From positions 4,442,911-4,506,910 of the forward strand of contig NZ_JADDXT010000002.1 in NCBI RefSeq assembly GCF_015330165.1: DNA of 64,000 nt, written 5' to 3'. The notes beneath the pieces are model-generated. The model was not told where the DNA came from. It did no database searches and was given only the letters and a program-made list of their open reading frames with translations. Positions 19,195-28,187 of this stretch are shown piece after piece (within the stretch, counting starts at the first letter, position 1; every line of letters starts with the position of its first letter). Source of the DNA: Zobellia roscoffensis (GTDB taxonomy: Bacteria > Bacteroidota > Bacteroidia > Flavobacteriales > Flavobacteriaceae). A program made the translations under genes and the position numbers.

Positions 19195-20211
19195 TTATTG
19201 TTGACAATCCATTAGTACCTTCATACCATCTGGATTATTATCTATGTTTTCAAAAACTTGTTGAATTTTGGTCAACGGTTGTACGTCCGTAATCATGTCC
19301 TCAAAAGGAAGTTCGTTAGCCGTAATCAATTCAATTGACTTCTCATAATCTTCCTTCTCGTACACACGAGCACCAATTAAGCTCAGCTCTTTCCAGAAAA
19401 ATTTAAAAAGATCTACTGGTTTCTTTTCCCCGTGAATAGCTACCATTAATATTCTACCACGAATACCGGCTACTTCGCACATAATATCTAAAGCAGGTTG
19501 TACGCCAGCTACTTCAAAAACCACATCTGCACGACGGTTATCCGTTTTCTCTTTTACGTATTCTACTAAATCCACTTTCATTGGGTTTACAGCATGTAAC
19601 CCCATAGATTCAGCTTTGGCAATACGCTTTTCGTTTACTTCCGAAATAATAACATTTGCACCTACATCTTTGGCCACCATAGCTACCAAAAGACCTATAG
19701 GTCCACCACCTAGAACAACGGCAGTCTCACCTGCAACCAATCCGCTTCTGCGAACATCGTGTGTGGCAACCGATAATGGCTCTATTAAAGCCGCCAGTTT
19801 TAAATCGGTTTCAGCCTTTAGCTTATGAAGAACAAAAGATGGCACGTTCCAATATTGTTGCATTGAACCTGGACTATCAATACCAATGAATTTTAATTCT
19901 TCACAGATATGATTGAACCCTTTATCGGAAGCTTTAACCTTACGGTCATCCAGTGGGCGAACCACAACCTTGTCTCCAACTTCGTAACCTTCAACCCCCT
20001 CTCCGACAGCATCAATGACACCGGACATTTCATGGCCAATAGTTTGAGGCATCTCTACCCTTTTATCCATCATACCATGATAAATGTGCACATCCGTACC
20101 ACATACACCGGAATAGGCTACCTTTATTCTTACATCACCTTTTGCAGGCTGCTCAATCTCCTTCTCTATTACAGAAAACGTTTTGTTTCCTTTGTAAACT
20201 GTTGCTTTCAT
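19195..20211 (-). CDS. Medium-chain zinc dehydrogenase, probable 2-keto-3-deoxy-L-galactonate 5-dehydrogenase
   Basis: A 338-residue MDR-family alcohol dehydrogenase. The catalytic zinc ligands are Cys37 and His60/Glu61, with a further Glu near 144 (EPLS). The nucleotide motif GGGPIG is at 168-173. The usual four-cysteine structural zinc lobe is missing: residues 85-107 contain only Cys103. It lies 24 bases before the KduD-like SDR. Together the pair could invert C5 of 2-keto-3-deoxy-L-galactonate, with oxidation here and reduction by the SDR, to give KDG. Family secure, substrate inferred from context and from the known pathway. Confidence 0.78.
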   Translation of the reverse strand: MKATVYKGNKTFSVIEKEIEQPAKGDVRIKVAYSGVCGTDVHIYHGMMDKRVEMPQTIGHEMSGVIDAVGEGVEGYEVGDKVVVRPLDDRKVKASDKGFNHICEELKFIGIDSPGSMQQYWNVPSFVLHKLKAETDLKLAALIEPLSVATHDVRRSGLVAGETAVVLGGGPIGLLVAMVAKDVGANVIISEVNEKRIAKAESMGLHAVNPMKVDLVEYVKEKTDNRRADVVFEVAGVQPALDIMCEVAGIRGRILMVAIHGEKKPVDLFKFFWKELSLIGARVYEKEDYEKSIELITANELPFEDMITDVQPLTKIQQVFENIDNNPDGMKVLMDCQQ

Positions 20212-20227
20212 TAACTATATTTCTCTA

Positions 20228-21451
20228 TTATTTTTTCTCACCTTTTGCCACATGAGATGTTTTTCTCTCAGACGAAAACCGCATTATACTTTGGTAATCG
20301 CCACTATTGTATACATGTGTTAAGCCCCATCTTAAAATTTCCGTCGGTTCTTTTTCAACATCCGCAGTTCTATTTAAACCAATAGCATGAGCATTAACCC
20401 CAGGGATAACAGACTTGATATCGAAATTAATACCATCTGGAGCCCATTGAATTGTATTCTTCTCAGGACCATCCGTAGTAATCAATGCCGCTATACCACC
20501 ATCATAAGGCCAAACACAAATTTCATGACCACTATTACTTATTGGGTTATATGGTGATTTCACATAAGGCCCCTTAGGATTATCCGCAATGGCAACACCA
20601 TGACGAATTTGTCTTCCTCCAAAAGTGATTTCCTCACCCATTTGCTCTCCTTTGTAGTACAAATAGAATTTTCCATTATATGGTAGAATACAAGGGTCGT
20701 GAACTTTATGACTGTCAAAATCGCCTTTCTTTTCAACTAAGTGACGGTTTTGCTCTTCGCCCTTCCATATACCATTGTCCGCAGGACTCAAAATTGGCTC
20801 TTCACTCTTTGTCCAAGGTCCGTTGGGAGAGTCAGCCCATGCTAAACCAACCTGATTTTTTACACGGACGTTATATGGAGATTTAACGGTTTGGTAGCAT
20901 AGGTAATATTTATCTTCCCATTTCATGATTTCAACCGTAAAAACAGAACGATCATCATAGGCACCTTTCTCACCACGAGTAACCGCTGGCCCTTCTTCTT
21001 TCCACGTCCAGCCATCTTCTGAAGTAGCATACCAAATATCGCAACGATCCCAAGGAAATACCTTTTCAGTTTCTATATCTCCTCCAAAACCTTGAGTGGG
21101 CCCAGTACTTCTTGTATACCATACATAGTACTTTCCGTTCTCTTTGATAATGGCACTAGGATCACGACGAACGACACCTTCCTCATAAGCCAAATCTCCT
21201 TTTAAAGGTTGAAGCGGACCAAACTGAATGAACCATTCGTTACCTAGATCCGTTGGCCACTTTAATGCTCTTTTTGAAGCTGCGCTCAAATGATTGGTAT
21301 CGGTAATACCGAGGTGATCAATTTGCTCTGGAGTAAATGTCACCTTATCATCACAGTCATTGGTAGATTTCATTTCATTAGATGTTTTAGGAGAATTACA
21401 GGCCGAAACCAGCACTGCTGCTACTATTAAAAATTGGGAGTATTTGTTCAT
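20228..21451 (-). CDS. ahgA: GH117 alpha-1,3-(3,6-anhydro)-L-galactosidase
   Basis: A 407-residue lipoprotein (lipobox LVSAC, Cys18) of glycoside hydrolase family 117, a five-bladed beta-propeller. It cuts the terminal 3,6-anhydro-L-galactose from the non-reducing end of neoagaro-oligosaccharides. The residues seen are Asp97 (VRRDPSA), Asp252 (KVHDPC), His309 and Glu310 (SGHEIC). These numbers equal those I recall for AhgA of Zobellia galactanivorans, so this is a very close relative or the same gene. Its product feeds the dehydrogenase and cycloisomerase further down the operon. It is 46 bases after the truncated AraC-type gene and 16 bases before the Zn-dehydrogenase. Confidence 0.9.
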   Translation of the reverse strand: MNKYSQFLIVAAVLVSACNSPKTSNEMKSTNDCDDKVTFTPEQIDHLGITDTNHLSAASKRALKWPTDLGNEWFIQFGPLQPLKGDLAYEEGVVRRDPSAIIKENGKYYVWYTRSTGPTQGFGGDIETEKVFPWDRCDIWYATSEDGWTWKEEGPAVTRGEKGAYDDRSVFTVEIMKWEDKYYLCYQTVKSPYNVRVKNQVGLAWADSPNGPWTKSEEPILSPADNGIWKGEEQNRHLVEKKGDFDSHKVHDPCILPYNGKFYLYYKGEQMGEEITFGGRQIRHGVAIADNPKGPYVKSPYNPISNSGHEICVWPYDGGIAALITTDGPEKNTIQWAPDGINFDIKSVIPGVNAHAIGLNRTADVEKEPTEILRWGLTHVYNSGDYQSIMRFSSERKTSHVAKGEKK

Positions 21452-21497
21452 GATTATCAGTTACTTGATATAAATTTAAATATATGAATTTTCTCTA

Positions 21498-21869
21498 CTA
21501 GCTGGCACTGCTTAAAACACTATAATCAGATGGTGAAGTACCATAAAACCTTCTGAAACATTTGCTAAAATAATTAGGGTCGCTAAACCCCACTTGATAA
21601 CTCACTTCTGCTATACGCAACTGTCCGTTTTCTAATAATTCAGCGGCTCTTGTCAATCTCATATTTCTCATATAATCTTTGGGAGCATACCCAGTAAGCT
21701 TTTTTAATTTTCTAAAAAAAGTAGACCTACTCGTATTCATGTCATAAGACAAATCATCTACCCAATAGGTATCATCAGACATGTTCTCTTCCATATATAT
21801 ACTGATTCGATTTAAAAACTCCCGATCATATATATTAAGTGATGAAACTTCTAATTCATCTTGTCTCAT
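21498..21869 (-). pseudogene. Orphan AraC-type DNA-binding domain, remnant of a hybrid two-component regulator
   Basis: A 123-residue ORF that is nearly all AraC/XylS helix-turn-helix: FLNRISIYMEENMSD, then SRSTFFRKLKKLTG (first HTH) and RIAEVSYQVGFSDPNYFSK (second HTH). The sequence style and the short lead-in match the extreme C-terminus of Bacteroidota hybrid two-component (HTCS) PUL regulators. There is no room for sensor, kinase or receiver domains, as the SusD stop lies 55 bases upstream. The frame stays open for about ten more regulator-like codons before the ATG and then meets TGA. Either it is a decayed HTCS or a short stand-alone DNA-binding protein. I favour remnant, but the intact fold leaves function possible. 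Confidence 0.65.
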
Positions 21870-21924
21870 CAGTTCTTTAACTTTCTTCCAGTTTAATCAT
21901 TTTTTCAATCCTTCACTTCATATT

Positions 21925-23673
21925 TTAAAGCGAAGAGTTCTGAGTTAACACGCCTGGCTGAAGGTCTAATTGTACTTGTGGTATTGGCCAATAGTTATTT
22001 TTGCCAGAAGTAAAAGAACTGCCAGATAACCATGGTAGCTTATTATCCTTCAATTCGCTAGACAAATAATTGTTTAAAGTGCTATCTGCAATTCCCCATC
22101 TTACTAGGTCATAGAAACGCATTCCTTCAAGTGCAAATTCTAATCTCATTTCGTGCCTTACCGCCATCCGAGCATATTCTACACTAGGAAAAGAATCGTA
22201 GAGTCCTAATTTATAGTTTGCTGCAGGTTCTGAGTCATCTACTATGATAGGATTACCTTCTTCAAAAGTAGTATTGGATACTTTACCCATTACAATATCA
22301 TCAGCCGCTCTCTGTCTTATCTGATTTACCAATGCAACAGCTGTAGGTAAATCATTTTCCTCTACTGCAACCTCCGCTCTCCATAGTAACACGTGACCAA
22401 GCCTTAACAACCTGAAATTGTTACCATTTACACCTGGAGCCCAATAACCAGACTCAGTGGAAATTACACCTCTATTACGCTTATAAAACATGTTCTTCTT
22501 ATTCATAAAAGGTCCCATGTTCAATTGATCAGACATCCAATCGCTTCCACTCATTGGTCCCCAATCCAAAAATGGGATACCTCTTCTTCCAATAGTCCAA
22601 TCAACCCTAGGATCTAACAATTGACTGGTTGGTGTAAATTCTTCTGTATCTGAAACTTGGTAATCTTCTAAAAGAAGGTCGTCCTGAAAACTATCTAACA
22701 ATGGAAGACCATTATCTTCTACCTTATAGGCATTGAAAAGATCAAAAGAAGGTGCACTATAAGAATAGCCCAGCCCTTCAACATTTGGATACAAAGTCTG
22801 GTGATCAACGCCGGAATTATGTACACCTGCTCCGTCGTTTACAGAATATTGAATTTCAAAAATACTCTCACCATTATTTTGATGTTCTTCATCAAAATTA
22901 TTGTAAAAATGAGGTTCTAATTGAAAAGGACCCTCTTCAATAATATTATCTAAAAGTGGTTTTGCTTCTGCAAATTCGCTCTGAAACAAATGAACTCTGG
23001 CTTTCAATGCCTTTGCTGCCCACTGTGAAGCTCTACCAACTTCGGATGGTGCTGAGTCTAAATGATCAATTCCAAATTGAAGATCATCTTCTATATCATC
23101 CCAAATTTCTCTATCATTCTTAACCAAAACCGCATCAACATCTTCGGTGATATATGGAACCTTTTCAAATTTAATTCTTAGTTGAAAATGAAACCATGCA
23201 CGTAAAAATTTAGCTTCAGCTTCAATTTGGTCAGTCATTTCAGCTGATATTACATCTCCAGCCGTACCCAAAACACGTAAAACATCATTAGAGCGTGCCA
23301 CTCCATCGTAATTAATACCCCAGGCACCACTCAACCATTCATTATCGGATTGTACCTCGTATCGTTCTATGTCATTAATTTGAGACCAACCTCCGTTAGT
23401 ATCTCCTCTATGCATATCATCAGAAGGCACATCTCCCCAAATCCAATTCGTTCCAGAAGCTTCTCCCGTACCACCATTTGGACTACCATTGCTAGAATAT
23501 CCGTCAATTAAAGAATAAGCTCCTATAAGCAACCCATTTATACCTTCCTCACTAACAAGTGTCACCTCGTTTACTGTACCTACAGGCTCTTCGTTAAGAA
23601 AGTCTTCACTACAAGAGGATATCAAAACCAAAATTAAGATGGCAAAACTATTTGCAAAAATATTATTTTTCAT
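21925..23673 (-). CDS. SusD-like outer-membrane glycan-binding lipoprotein (pair 1)
   Basis: A 582-residue RagB/SusD-family protein with a lipobox (LISSC near residue 21). The N-terminal helical TPR-like core is typical (RAWFHFQL near 170, AKALKARVHLFQSEFAEAKPLL near 225). The C-terminal conserved stretch with MRLEFALEGMRFYDLVRWG lies near 535. It binds oligosaccharides at the cell surface and caps the SusC channel. It starts 19 bases after the SusC gene. Its association with GH117, GH2 and sulfatase points to agar or porphyran oligosaccharides as ligand. Confidence 0.92.
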   Translation of the reverse strand: MKNNIFANSFAILILVLISSCSEDFLNEEPVGTVNEVTLVSEEGINGLLIGAYSLIDGYSSNGSPNGGTGEASGTNWIWGDVPSDDMHRGDTNGGWSQINDIERYEVQSDNEWLSGAWGINYDGVARSNDVLRVLGTAGDVISAEMTDQIEAEAKFLRAWFHFQLRIKFEKVPYITEDVDAVLVKNDREIWDDIEDDLQFGIDHLDSAPSEVGRASQWAAKALKARVHLFQSEFAEAKPLLDNIIEEGPFQLEPHFYNNFDEEHQNNGESIFEIQYSVNDGAGVHNSGVDHQTLYPNVEGLGYSYSAPSFDLFNAYKVEDNGLPLLDSFQDDLLLEDYQVSDTEEFTPTSQLLDPRVDWTIGRRGIPFLDWGPMSGSDWMSDQLNMGPFMNKKNMFYKRNRGVISTESGYWAPGVNGNNFRLLRLGHVLLWRAEVAVEENDLPTAVALVNQIRQRAADDIVMGKVSNTTFEEGNPIIVDDSEPAANYKLGLYDSFPSVEYARMAVRHEMRLEFALEGMRFYDLVRWGIADSTLNNYLSSELKDNKLPWLSGSSFTSGKNNYWPIPQVQLDLQPGVLTQNSSL

Positions 23674-23692
23674 CTGTTCTATTTTTTTTAAA

Positions 23693-26600
23693 TTATAATG
23701 AGATATTTAATCCTAGCATGATCTGTTTGGATATTGGCCAAGTACCCACATCAACCCCTCGATCAATTTCTTGTGGAACGCCATTTTCTCTCTTCGCACT
23801 AATTTCAGGATCTAACCCTGAGTATTTGGTAAACGTGAATAAATTTGAGCCAATTACATACAATTTCATATGCTTAAGATGTAACTTTTCTATTAGTTCG
23901 TCCGGTAGCGTATACCCCAGTTGTAGATTTTGAATACGTAGAAAAGAACCATCCTCTATATAAAGTGTTGAAGCATTTTGCTCAAATGAAGTTGAAGTAG
24001 ATGCTTTAGGCAAAGTAGCATCATTGTTATCCTCTAAGTAAGGACTTCCCCATGAGTTATATAATCTTTCCGGACTATTTGGTCCTTCAAAAAGTCCGTA
24101 TTTGGTAAATCTACTTGTGTAATTCGCCAAATCATTACCTACACTAGCATAAAGTGTTGCCGAAACATCAATATTTCCAAATCCCATACCTAAACGAAAA
24201 CCTGCTGTAAAATCTGGATGTGGATTGCCAATATAAGTACGATCTTCTGGAGTAATCTCTCCATCCCCATCTACATCTCTAATTTTTAAATTACCCGGTT
24301 CATTATAAGTGCCATTTGTAGCATGTGCATCCGCTTCACCTTGTGTTTGAAAAATACCATCAACTACATAACCATAATACTCCGGAAAAGCTCTTCCCAC
24401 TTCCGTTCTAGTATAGATTTGCTGACGTGTTGGAAATCCCTGTAAAAACTCATTCCCGTTATCAGAAAGTTTAGTGACCTCATTTTTATAAGCCGTAAAC
24501 GTGGTTGACATATTAAGGGTAAACCAATCATCTAATGCAGAAGTACGGTACGAAAGTGATATATCTACCCCTTTATTTGACATAGCCCCTATATTTACCG
24601 AAGGTTCTATTACATCACCCACAACTTGCGGAATTGCCACTGGAAACAACATATCCTCGGTATCCTTTTTCCAAAAATCTACGGACAAGTCCAATTTTCT
24701 AAATAAAGTTGCATCAAAAGCAATATTTGTAGATGTAGTAGTTTCCCATTTTGCATCTGGGTTACCAATTGCCAATGACTGATATCCTTGAGAAATTGTA
24801 TTATCCGATCCACCAATAGCATAATAAGATGATCCAGGGTCCGACTCATATGTAGTAAATCTATTGTAATTCCCGATTTGATCATTACCCGACTGCCCCC
24901 AGCTTGCTCTAAATTTTAAATAACTGAGCCAGTCTTCGGTACCACTTAAAAAATTCTCTTTTGACGCTACCCATCCCAAAGATGCGGCTGGAAAGATTCC
25001 ATATCTATTTTCAGCACCAAAACGAGAAGAACCATCACGCCGTACAGTAAGGTCTAAAATATACTTTTTTGCATAGTCGTAATTAATTCTAGAAAAATAT
25101 GAAAACAATGTAGACGCAAATCCGCTACCATTGTTCAACTGGTTACTAGCACCTGCATCCAATACCAAAAAATTAATATCATCAGAAAGGTACTCCTGTC
25201 TAGATGCAGAAATAGTTCTATACGTTATTCTTGAAGATTCCATACCAAAAAGAAAATCTACGCTATGGTTTTCTCCAAATGTATTTTTATAGTTAAAGGT
25301 ATTTGTCCAGTTCCAACGCGTTTCATTGGCACTACTTTCATTAAGAGTAGTAGATTTAGCACCCGTATCTTGTTCCCAAGCAGCAAAAGAAGGTGCGAAA
25401 TTATTTAACAAATCCACATCATAACCCAACAAAGTTTTGATGGTTACATTTTTAACAGGCTCAATCGCCGCATAAATATTTCCGGTAATATTGTATTTTT
25501 TATTACTATTATTTTTAAGCCTATCCAAAAAACCTACAGGATTAGGACCATCATTAATATTAGCACCACCAACAACACCACCAGCCCAGTTTCCAGCAAT
25601 ATCCCTAACAGGAACCAACGGACTAGCTAAATAAAGTTGATTAAATAAGTTGTTATGTGAATTGTTGCCGCCCCAACCTTTGGTTTCGCCGTAAGTAACC
25701 CCTAAACGCTGACCAATATTCAACCATTCAAAAGGATTAGAATCAACATTAGACCGGAAAGAAATCCTATTAAATGATGTATTCTTAAGTATACCATTTT
25801 CTTCAAGAAAACCCGCTTGAAAGGAATAGGAGGTTTTCTCAGAGCCCCCCATCAATGACAAATCGTAATTCTGAATTAAACCGTGTTGGTATATTTCATC
25901 CAACCAATCCGTTCCTTGCGGATTTGATTTGGTAATAGGGTAATTTACTTGGTCATACAAAGCAGGATTAACATTGGCCGCACCTGAAACGCCTCCGTTT
26001 GGATACAAGTATTCATTAAGAACCGGTGTTGCACCACTTCCGTAATGAGGATTAGTTTGTGGCAGACCATCGTTCTCTAACTCCAACCATAACATCTCTC
26101 CTATCAATTGAGGATCCGTCATGATATCATACTTGGCATCCGAAAAACTCATACCCGTTTTCACACTGATATCTAGCTTAACCGCTTGATTCTTCTTACC
26201 AGTTTTCGTAGTAACCAAAATAACACCATTGGCGCCTCTGGCCCCATAAATTGCAGTAGATGATGCGTCTTTTAATATTTGAATGGATTCTATTTGCCCA
26301 GGAGGAGGCGATTGCGCTCCTTGAACACCATCAACAACCCATAGCGGGCCATTATTATTTATCGTACCCATTCCACGAATTCGTACTTCCGCATCTCCAC
26401 CAGGAGTAGACGCACTAATTGTAGTAACACCAGAAGCACTACCCTGTAACGCCTTACTTACATTAGACACCGGTTGTTGCTCTAAATAATTCTCATCTAC
26501 CGTAGCTACAGCACTAGTCAATGTACCTTTACTTCTAGTTCCATAACCAATTACCACAACTTCATCAAGTTGCTGCTGATCGGCGGATAGACTAATATTA

Positions 26601-26881
26601 AGAATGGTCTTATTCCCCACATTAACTTTTTGTGTGGCATAACCAAGGTAAGAAATAACAAGAACATCAGTAGATGATGCCTCTATACTAAAATTCCCGT
26701 CAAAATCGGTTTGAGTTCCAATTGATGTTCCTTCAATTAGAATATTGGCCCCAGGAATGGGTCCTTGTGGATCAGAAACAGTTCCAGTAATAGTTTCTTG
26801 CGCCGAGACGTAACTCGAAAACAAGAAAAAAATGGATAGGCAAGCTCCCATTTTAATAAATTCTAAAGATTTCATTTTCAT
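23693..26881 (-). CDS. SusC-like TonB-dependent transporter (pair 1)
   Basis: A 1062-residue outer-membrane transporter. It has a signal peptide ending VSAQ, a CarboxypepD-reg-like domain (about 30-110), a TonB-box-like segment (DEVVVIGYGT), a plug with the conserved VRIRGMGT and LWVVDG strands (about 165-185), and a C-terminal beta barrel ending in a hydrophobic strand. It is the first gene of the galactan operon. A consensus promoter lies about 190 bases upstream, and an attenuator-like leader lies between them. The start is MKMKSLEF at 26881; the in-frame ATG at 26875 is an equally possible start. Confidence 0.92.
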   Translation of the reverse strand: MKMKSLEFIKMGACLSIFFLFSSYVSAQETITGTVSDPQGPIPGANILIEGTSIGTQTDFDGNFSIEASSTDVLVISYLGYATQKVNVGNKTILNISLSADQQQLDEVVVIGYGTRSKGTLTSAVATVDENYLEQQPVSNVSKALQGSASGVTTISASTPGGDAEVRIRGMGTINNNGPLWVVDGVQGAQSPPPGQIESIQILKDASSTAIYGARGANGVILVTTKTGKKNQAVKLDISVKTGMSFSDAKYDIMTDPQLIGEMLWLELENDGLPQTNPHYGSGATPVLNEYLYPNGGVSGAANVNPALYDQVNYPITKSNPQGTDWLDEIYQHGLIQNYDLSLMGGSEKTSYSFQAGFLEENGILKNTSFNRISFRSNVDSNPFEWLNIGQRLGVTYGETKGWGGNNSHNNLFNQLYLASPLVPVRDIAGNWAGGVVGGANINDGPNPVGFLDRLKNNSNKKYNITGNIYAAIEPVKNVTIKTLLGYDVDLLNNFAPSFAAWEQDTGAKSTTLNESSANETRWNWTNTFNYKNTFGENHSVDFLFGMESSRITYRTISASRQEYLSDDINFLVLDAGASNQLNNGSGFASTLFSYFSRINYDYAKKYILDLTVRRDGSSRFGAENRYGIFPAASLGWVASKENFLSGTEDWLSYLKFRASWGQSGNDQIGNYNRFTTYESDPGSSYYAIGGSDNTISQGYQSLAIGNPDAKWETTTSTNIAFDATLFRKLDLSVDFWKKDTEDMLFPVAIPQVVGDVIEPSVNIGAMSNKGVDISLSYRTSALDDWFTLNMSTTFTAYKNEVTKLSDNGNEFLQGFPTRQQIYTRTEVGRAFPEYYGYVVDGIFQTQGEADAHATNGTYNEPGNLKIRDVDGDGEITPEDRTYIGNPHPDFTAGFRLGMGFGNIDVSATLYASVGNDLANYTSRFTKYGLFEGPNSPERLYNSWGSPYLEDNNDATLPKASTSTSFEQNASTLYIEDGSFLRIQNLQLGYTLPDELIEKLHLKHMKLYVIGSNLFTFTKYSGLDPEISAKRENGVPQEIDRGVDVGTWPISKQIMLGLNISL

Positions 26882-26940
26882 TCGTTTAAGTTGAGAGAGT
26901 TGTTTAAAATATTTCCATGATAAAAAACATGGCTTTTCTT

Positions 26941-26997
26941 AAAAAAATCGTGACTAAATATGGCCAATAAAAAAACTCACTGTTCTCAATGAGTCAC
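26941..26997 (-). promoter_or_regulatory. Nested attenuator-like leader of the SusC operon
   Basis: On the minus strand, ACTCATTG pairs with CAGTGAGT (one mismatch, 4-base loop) and is followed by seven T. An outer stem GTGACT (26992-26997) and AGTCAC (26950-26955) encloses it and is followed by GA and seven T. The two stems share the ACT of GTGACTCA, so they cannot both form fully. This resembles alternative terminator structures in a 5' leader. Confidence 0.5.
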
Positions 26998-27074
26998 TTC
27001 ATCTTATGGGTCATATTCTAAACTAAATTAAAAATTACAAAAGTTCAAATATGAAACTAGTTTTCTATTTGAAC

Positions 27075-27103
27075 CAAAAGTAAAATAAATTTTGATATAT
27101 CAA
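27075..27103 (-). promoter_or_regulatory. Bacteroidota sigma-type promoter for the SusC operon
   Basis: Minus-strand -7 box TACTTTTG (27075-27082) matches TAnnTTTG exactly. A TTG lies at 27101-27103 with an 18-base spacer, close to the Bacteroidota consensus. It predicts a leader of about 185-190 bases before the SusC ATG. It was the only exact -7 box seen in the intergenic regions I scanned. Confidence 0.55.
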
Positions 27104-27200
27104 TATAATTAACCTATGTTTTTTTAAGATTTCTTTCACAAACACCCTGAAAATCATTAAATTCTTGTATTTGTAGAATTAGATTTTTACATGCGAGTGG

Positions 27201-27227
27201 ATAATTCGGTAGAAAAAACCGAATTAT
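27201..27227. repeat. Perfect 10-base inverted repeat near the IclR gene
   Basis: ATAATTCGGT and ACCGAATTAT are separated by seven bases. It lies about 75 bases beyond the IclR stop and about 100 bases upstream of the predicted SusC promoter. There is no minus-strand T tract after it. It could be an operator or the IclR transcript 3' hairpin. Confidence 0.45.
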
Positions 27228-27301
27228 TTTAGCCTATTAGCTGATTATAAACCTATTTAAGAAGAAATAAATAAGCGGTATAGAAAACGAAAGGAGAAGA
27301 A

Positions 27302-28093
27302 TTAATGAGTAAGATAACCTAATTTGATAGAAATCTGCATGGCGTACTTCTTAACTATCTTACCCTTAGCATCAAATTCTGATTCTGGGAGACGGCCATA
27401 GGGTGCAGTAATCCAAAGTGCCGCAACGGGGTAGCCATATTCATTAAAAATAGGTGCACCAACACAATTTATACCTTGTATGTCCTCACTATTATCAACG
27501 GCATACCCTATTTCTTTTACCTGCTTTAACACCGTTTTGAAGTCTTTCTTTGAAGTAATGGTATTCTCGGTAAATTTCGTCAATGTCTTTCCTCTCAACT
27601 TTTCATCTGCTTCGTCACCTGCAACATGTGCAAGGATACATTTACCACCCACAGAACTATGAAGATCAAATTGAGTGCCTGGTTCCACAAAGAGCTTTAC
27701 AGGATGTGAAGATGGTACCTGTTCAAGAATAGTACCCGTAGACCCCAAGAGAACCCCAAGCATTACAGACTCCTTGAGCTCGTCTCGCAACGCCCGCATT
27801 ACGTCAATGGAATGCTCAACTAAGCTTTGCTCATTCATAGAAGAAATACCTAAAGTGAGCATTTTCCTAGAAAGGGTAATCTTTTTGGTTGTCTCGTTTT
27901 TTTGAAGGTAATTTTTGAAAATCAATGTGCTTACAATGCGAAAAGCACTTGACTTAGTAATAGAAAGTGTTTCGGTAATTTCCGCCAAGGTCAATCCTTT
28001 TGTCCGAGTGGCCAACAACTCTATTATAGAAAGACCTCTTTCTAAATTTGGAACATTATAAGTTGATTTTAGCTCTACCTTGGCTTTCTTCAT
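27302..28093 (-). CDS. IclR-family transcriptional regulator
   Basis: A 263-residue IclR protein. It has an N-terminal winged HTH (about 15-75, with RGLSIIELLATRTKGLTLAEI and a SKSSAFRIVSTL recognition helix) and a C-terminal effector domain (about 85-255) with the conserved CVGAPIFNEYGYPVAALW segment. The IclR family includes KdgR, which senses 2-keto-3-deoxygluconate. Both sugar pathways in this window converge on that metabolite, so a KDG-type ligand is a reasonable guess, not a demonstrated one. It is directly upstream of the SusC operon and downstream of the TPR-LuxR gene. It probably controls the galactan genes. Confidence 0.85.
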   Translation of the reverse strand: MKKAKVELKSTYNVPNLERGLSIIELLATRTKGLTLAEITETLSITKSSAFRIVSTLIFKNYLQKNETTKKITLSRKMLTLGISSMNEQSLVEHSIDVMRALRDELKESVMLGVLLGSTGTILEQVPSSHPVKLFVEPGTQFDLHSSVGGKCILAHVAGDEADEKLRGKTLTKFTENTITSKKDFKTVLKQVKEIGYAVDNSEDIQGINCVGAPIFNEYGYPVAALWITAPYGRLPESEFDAKGKIVKKYAMQISIKLGYLTH

Positions 28094-28187
28094 TATATCA
28101 TATTATGAGTGCAATTTAATACTCTTCTCCGTATTTTGATAAAAAATATTGAATGTCATCTTAATATCATTAGCAACAAATATTTCT

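Larger units (their letters stand above)
26882..27301. other. Regulatory interval between IclR and SusC (pair 1)
   Basis: 420 bases without a gene. From right to left, which is the direction of transcription, it holds an inverted repeat at 27201-27227, a Bacteroidota-type promoter at 27075-27103, a nested two-hairpin leader at 26941-26997 and a small CCATG/CATGG hairpin at 26915-26932. A purine-poor segment rich in CTC/AAC lies just before the SusC start. Confidence 0.6.
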
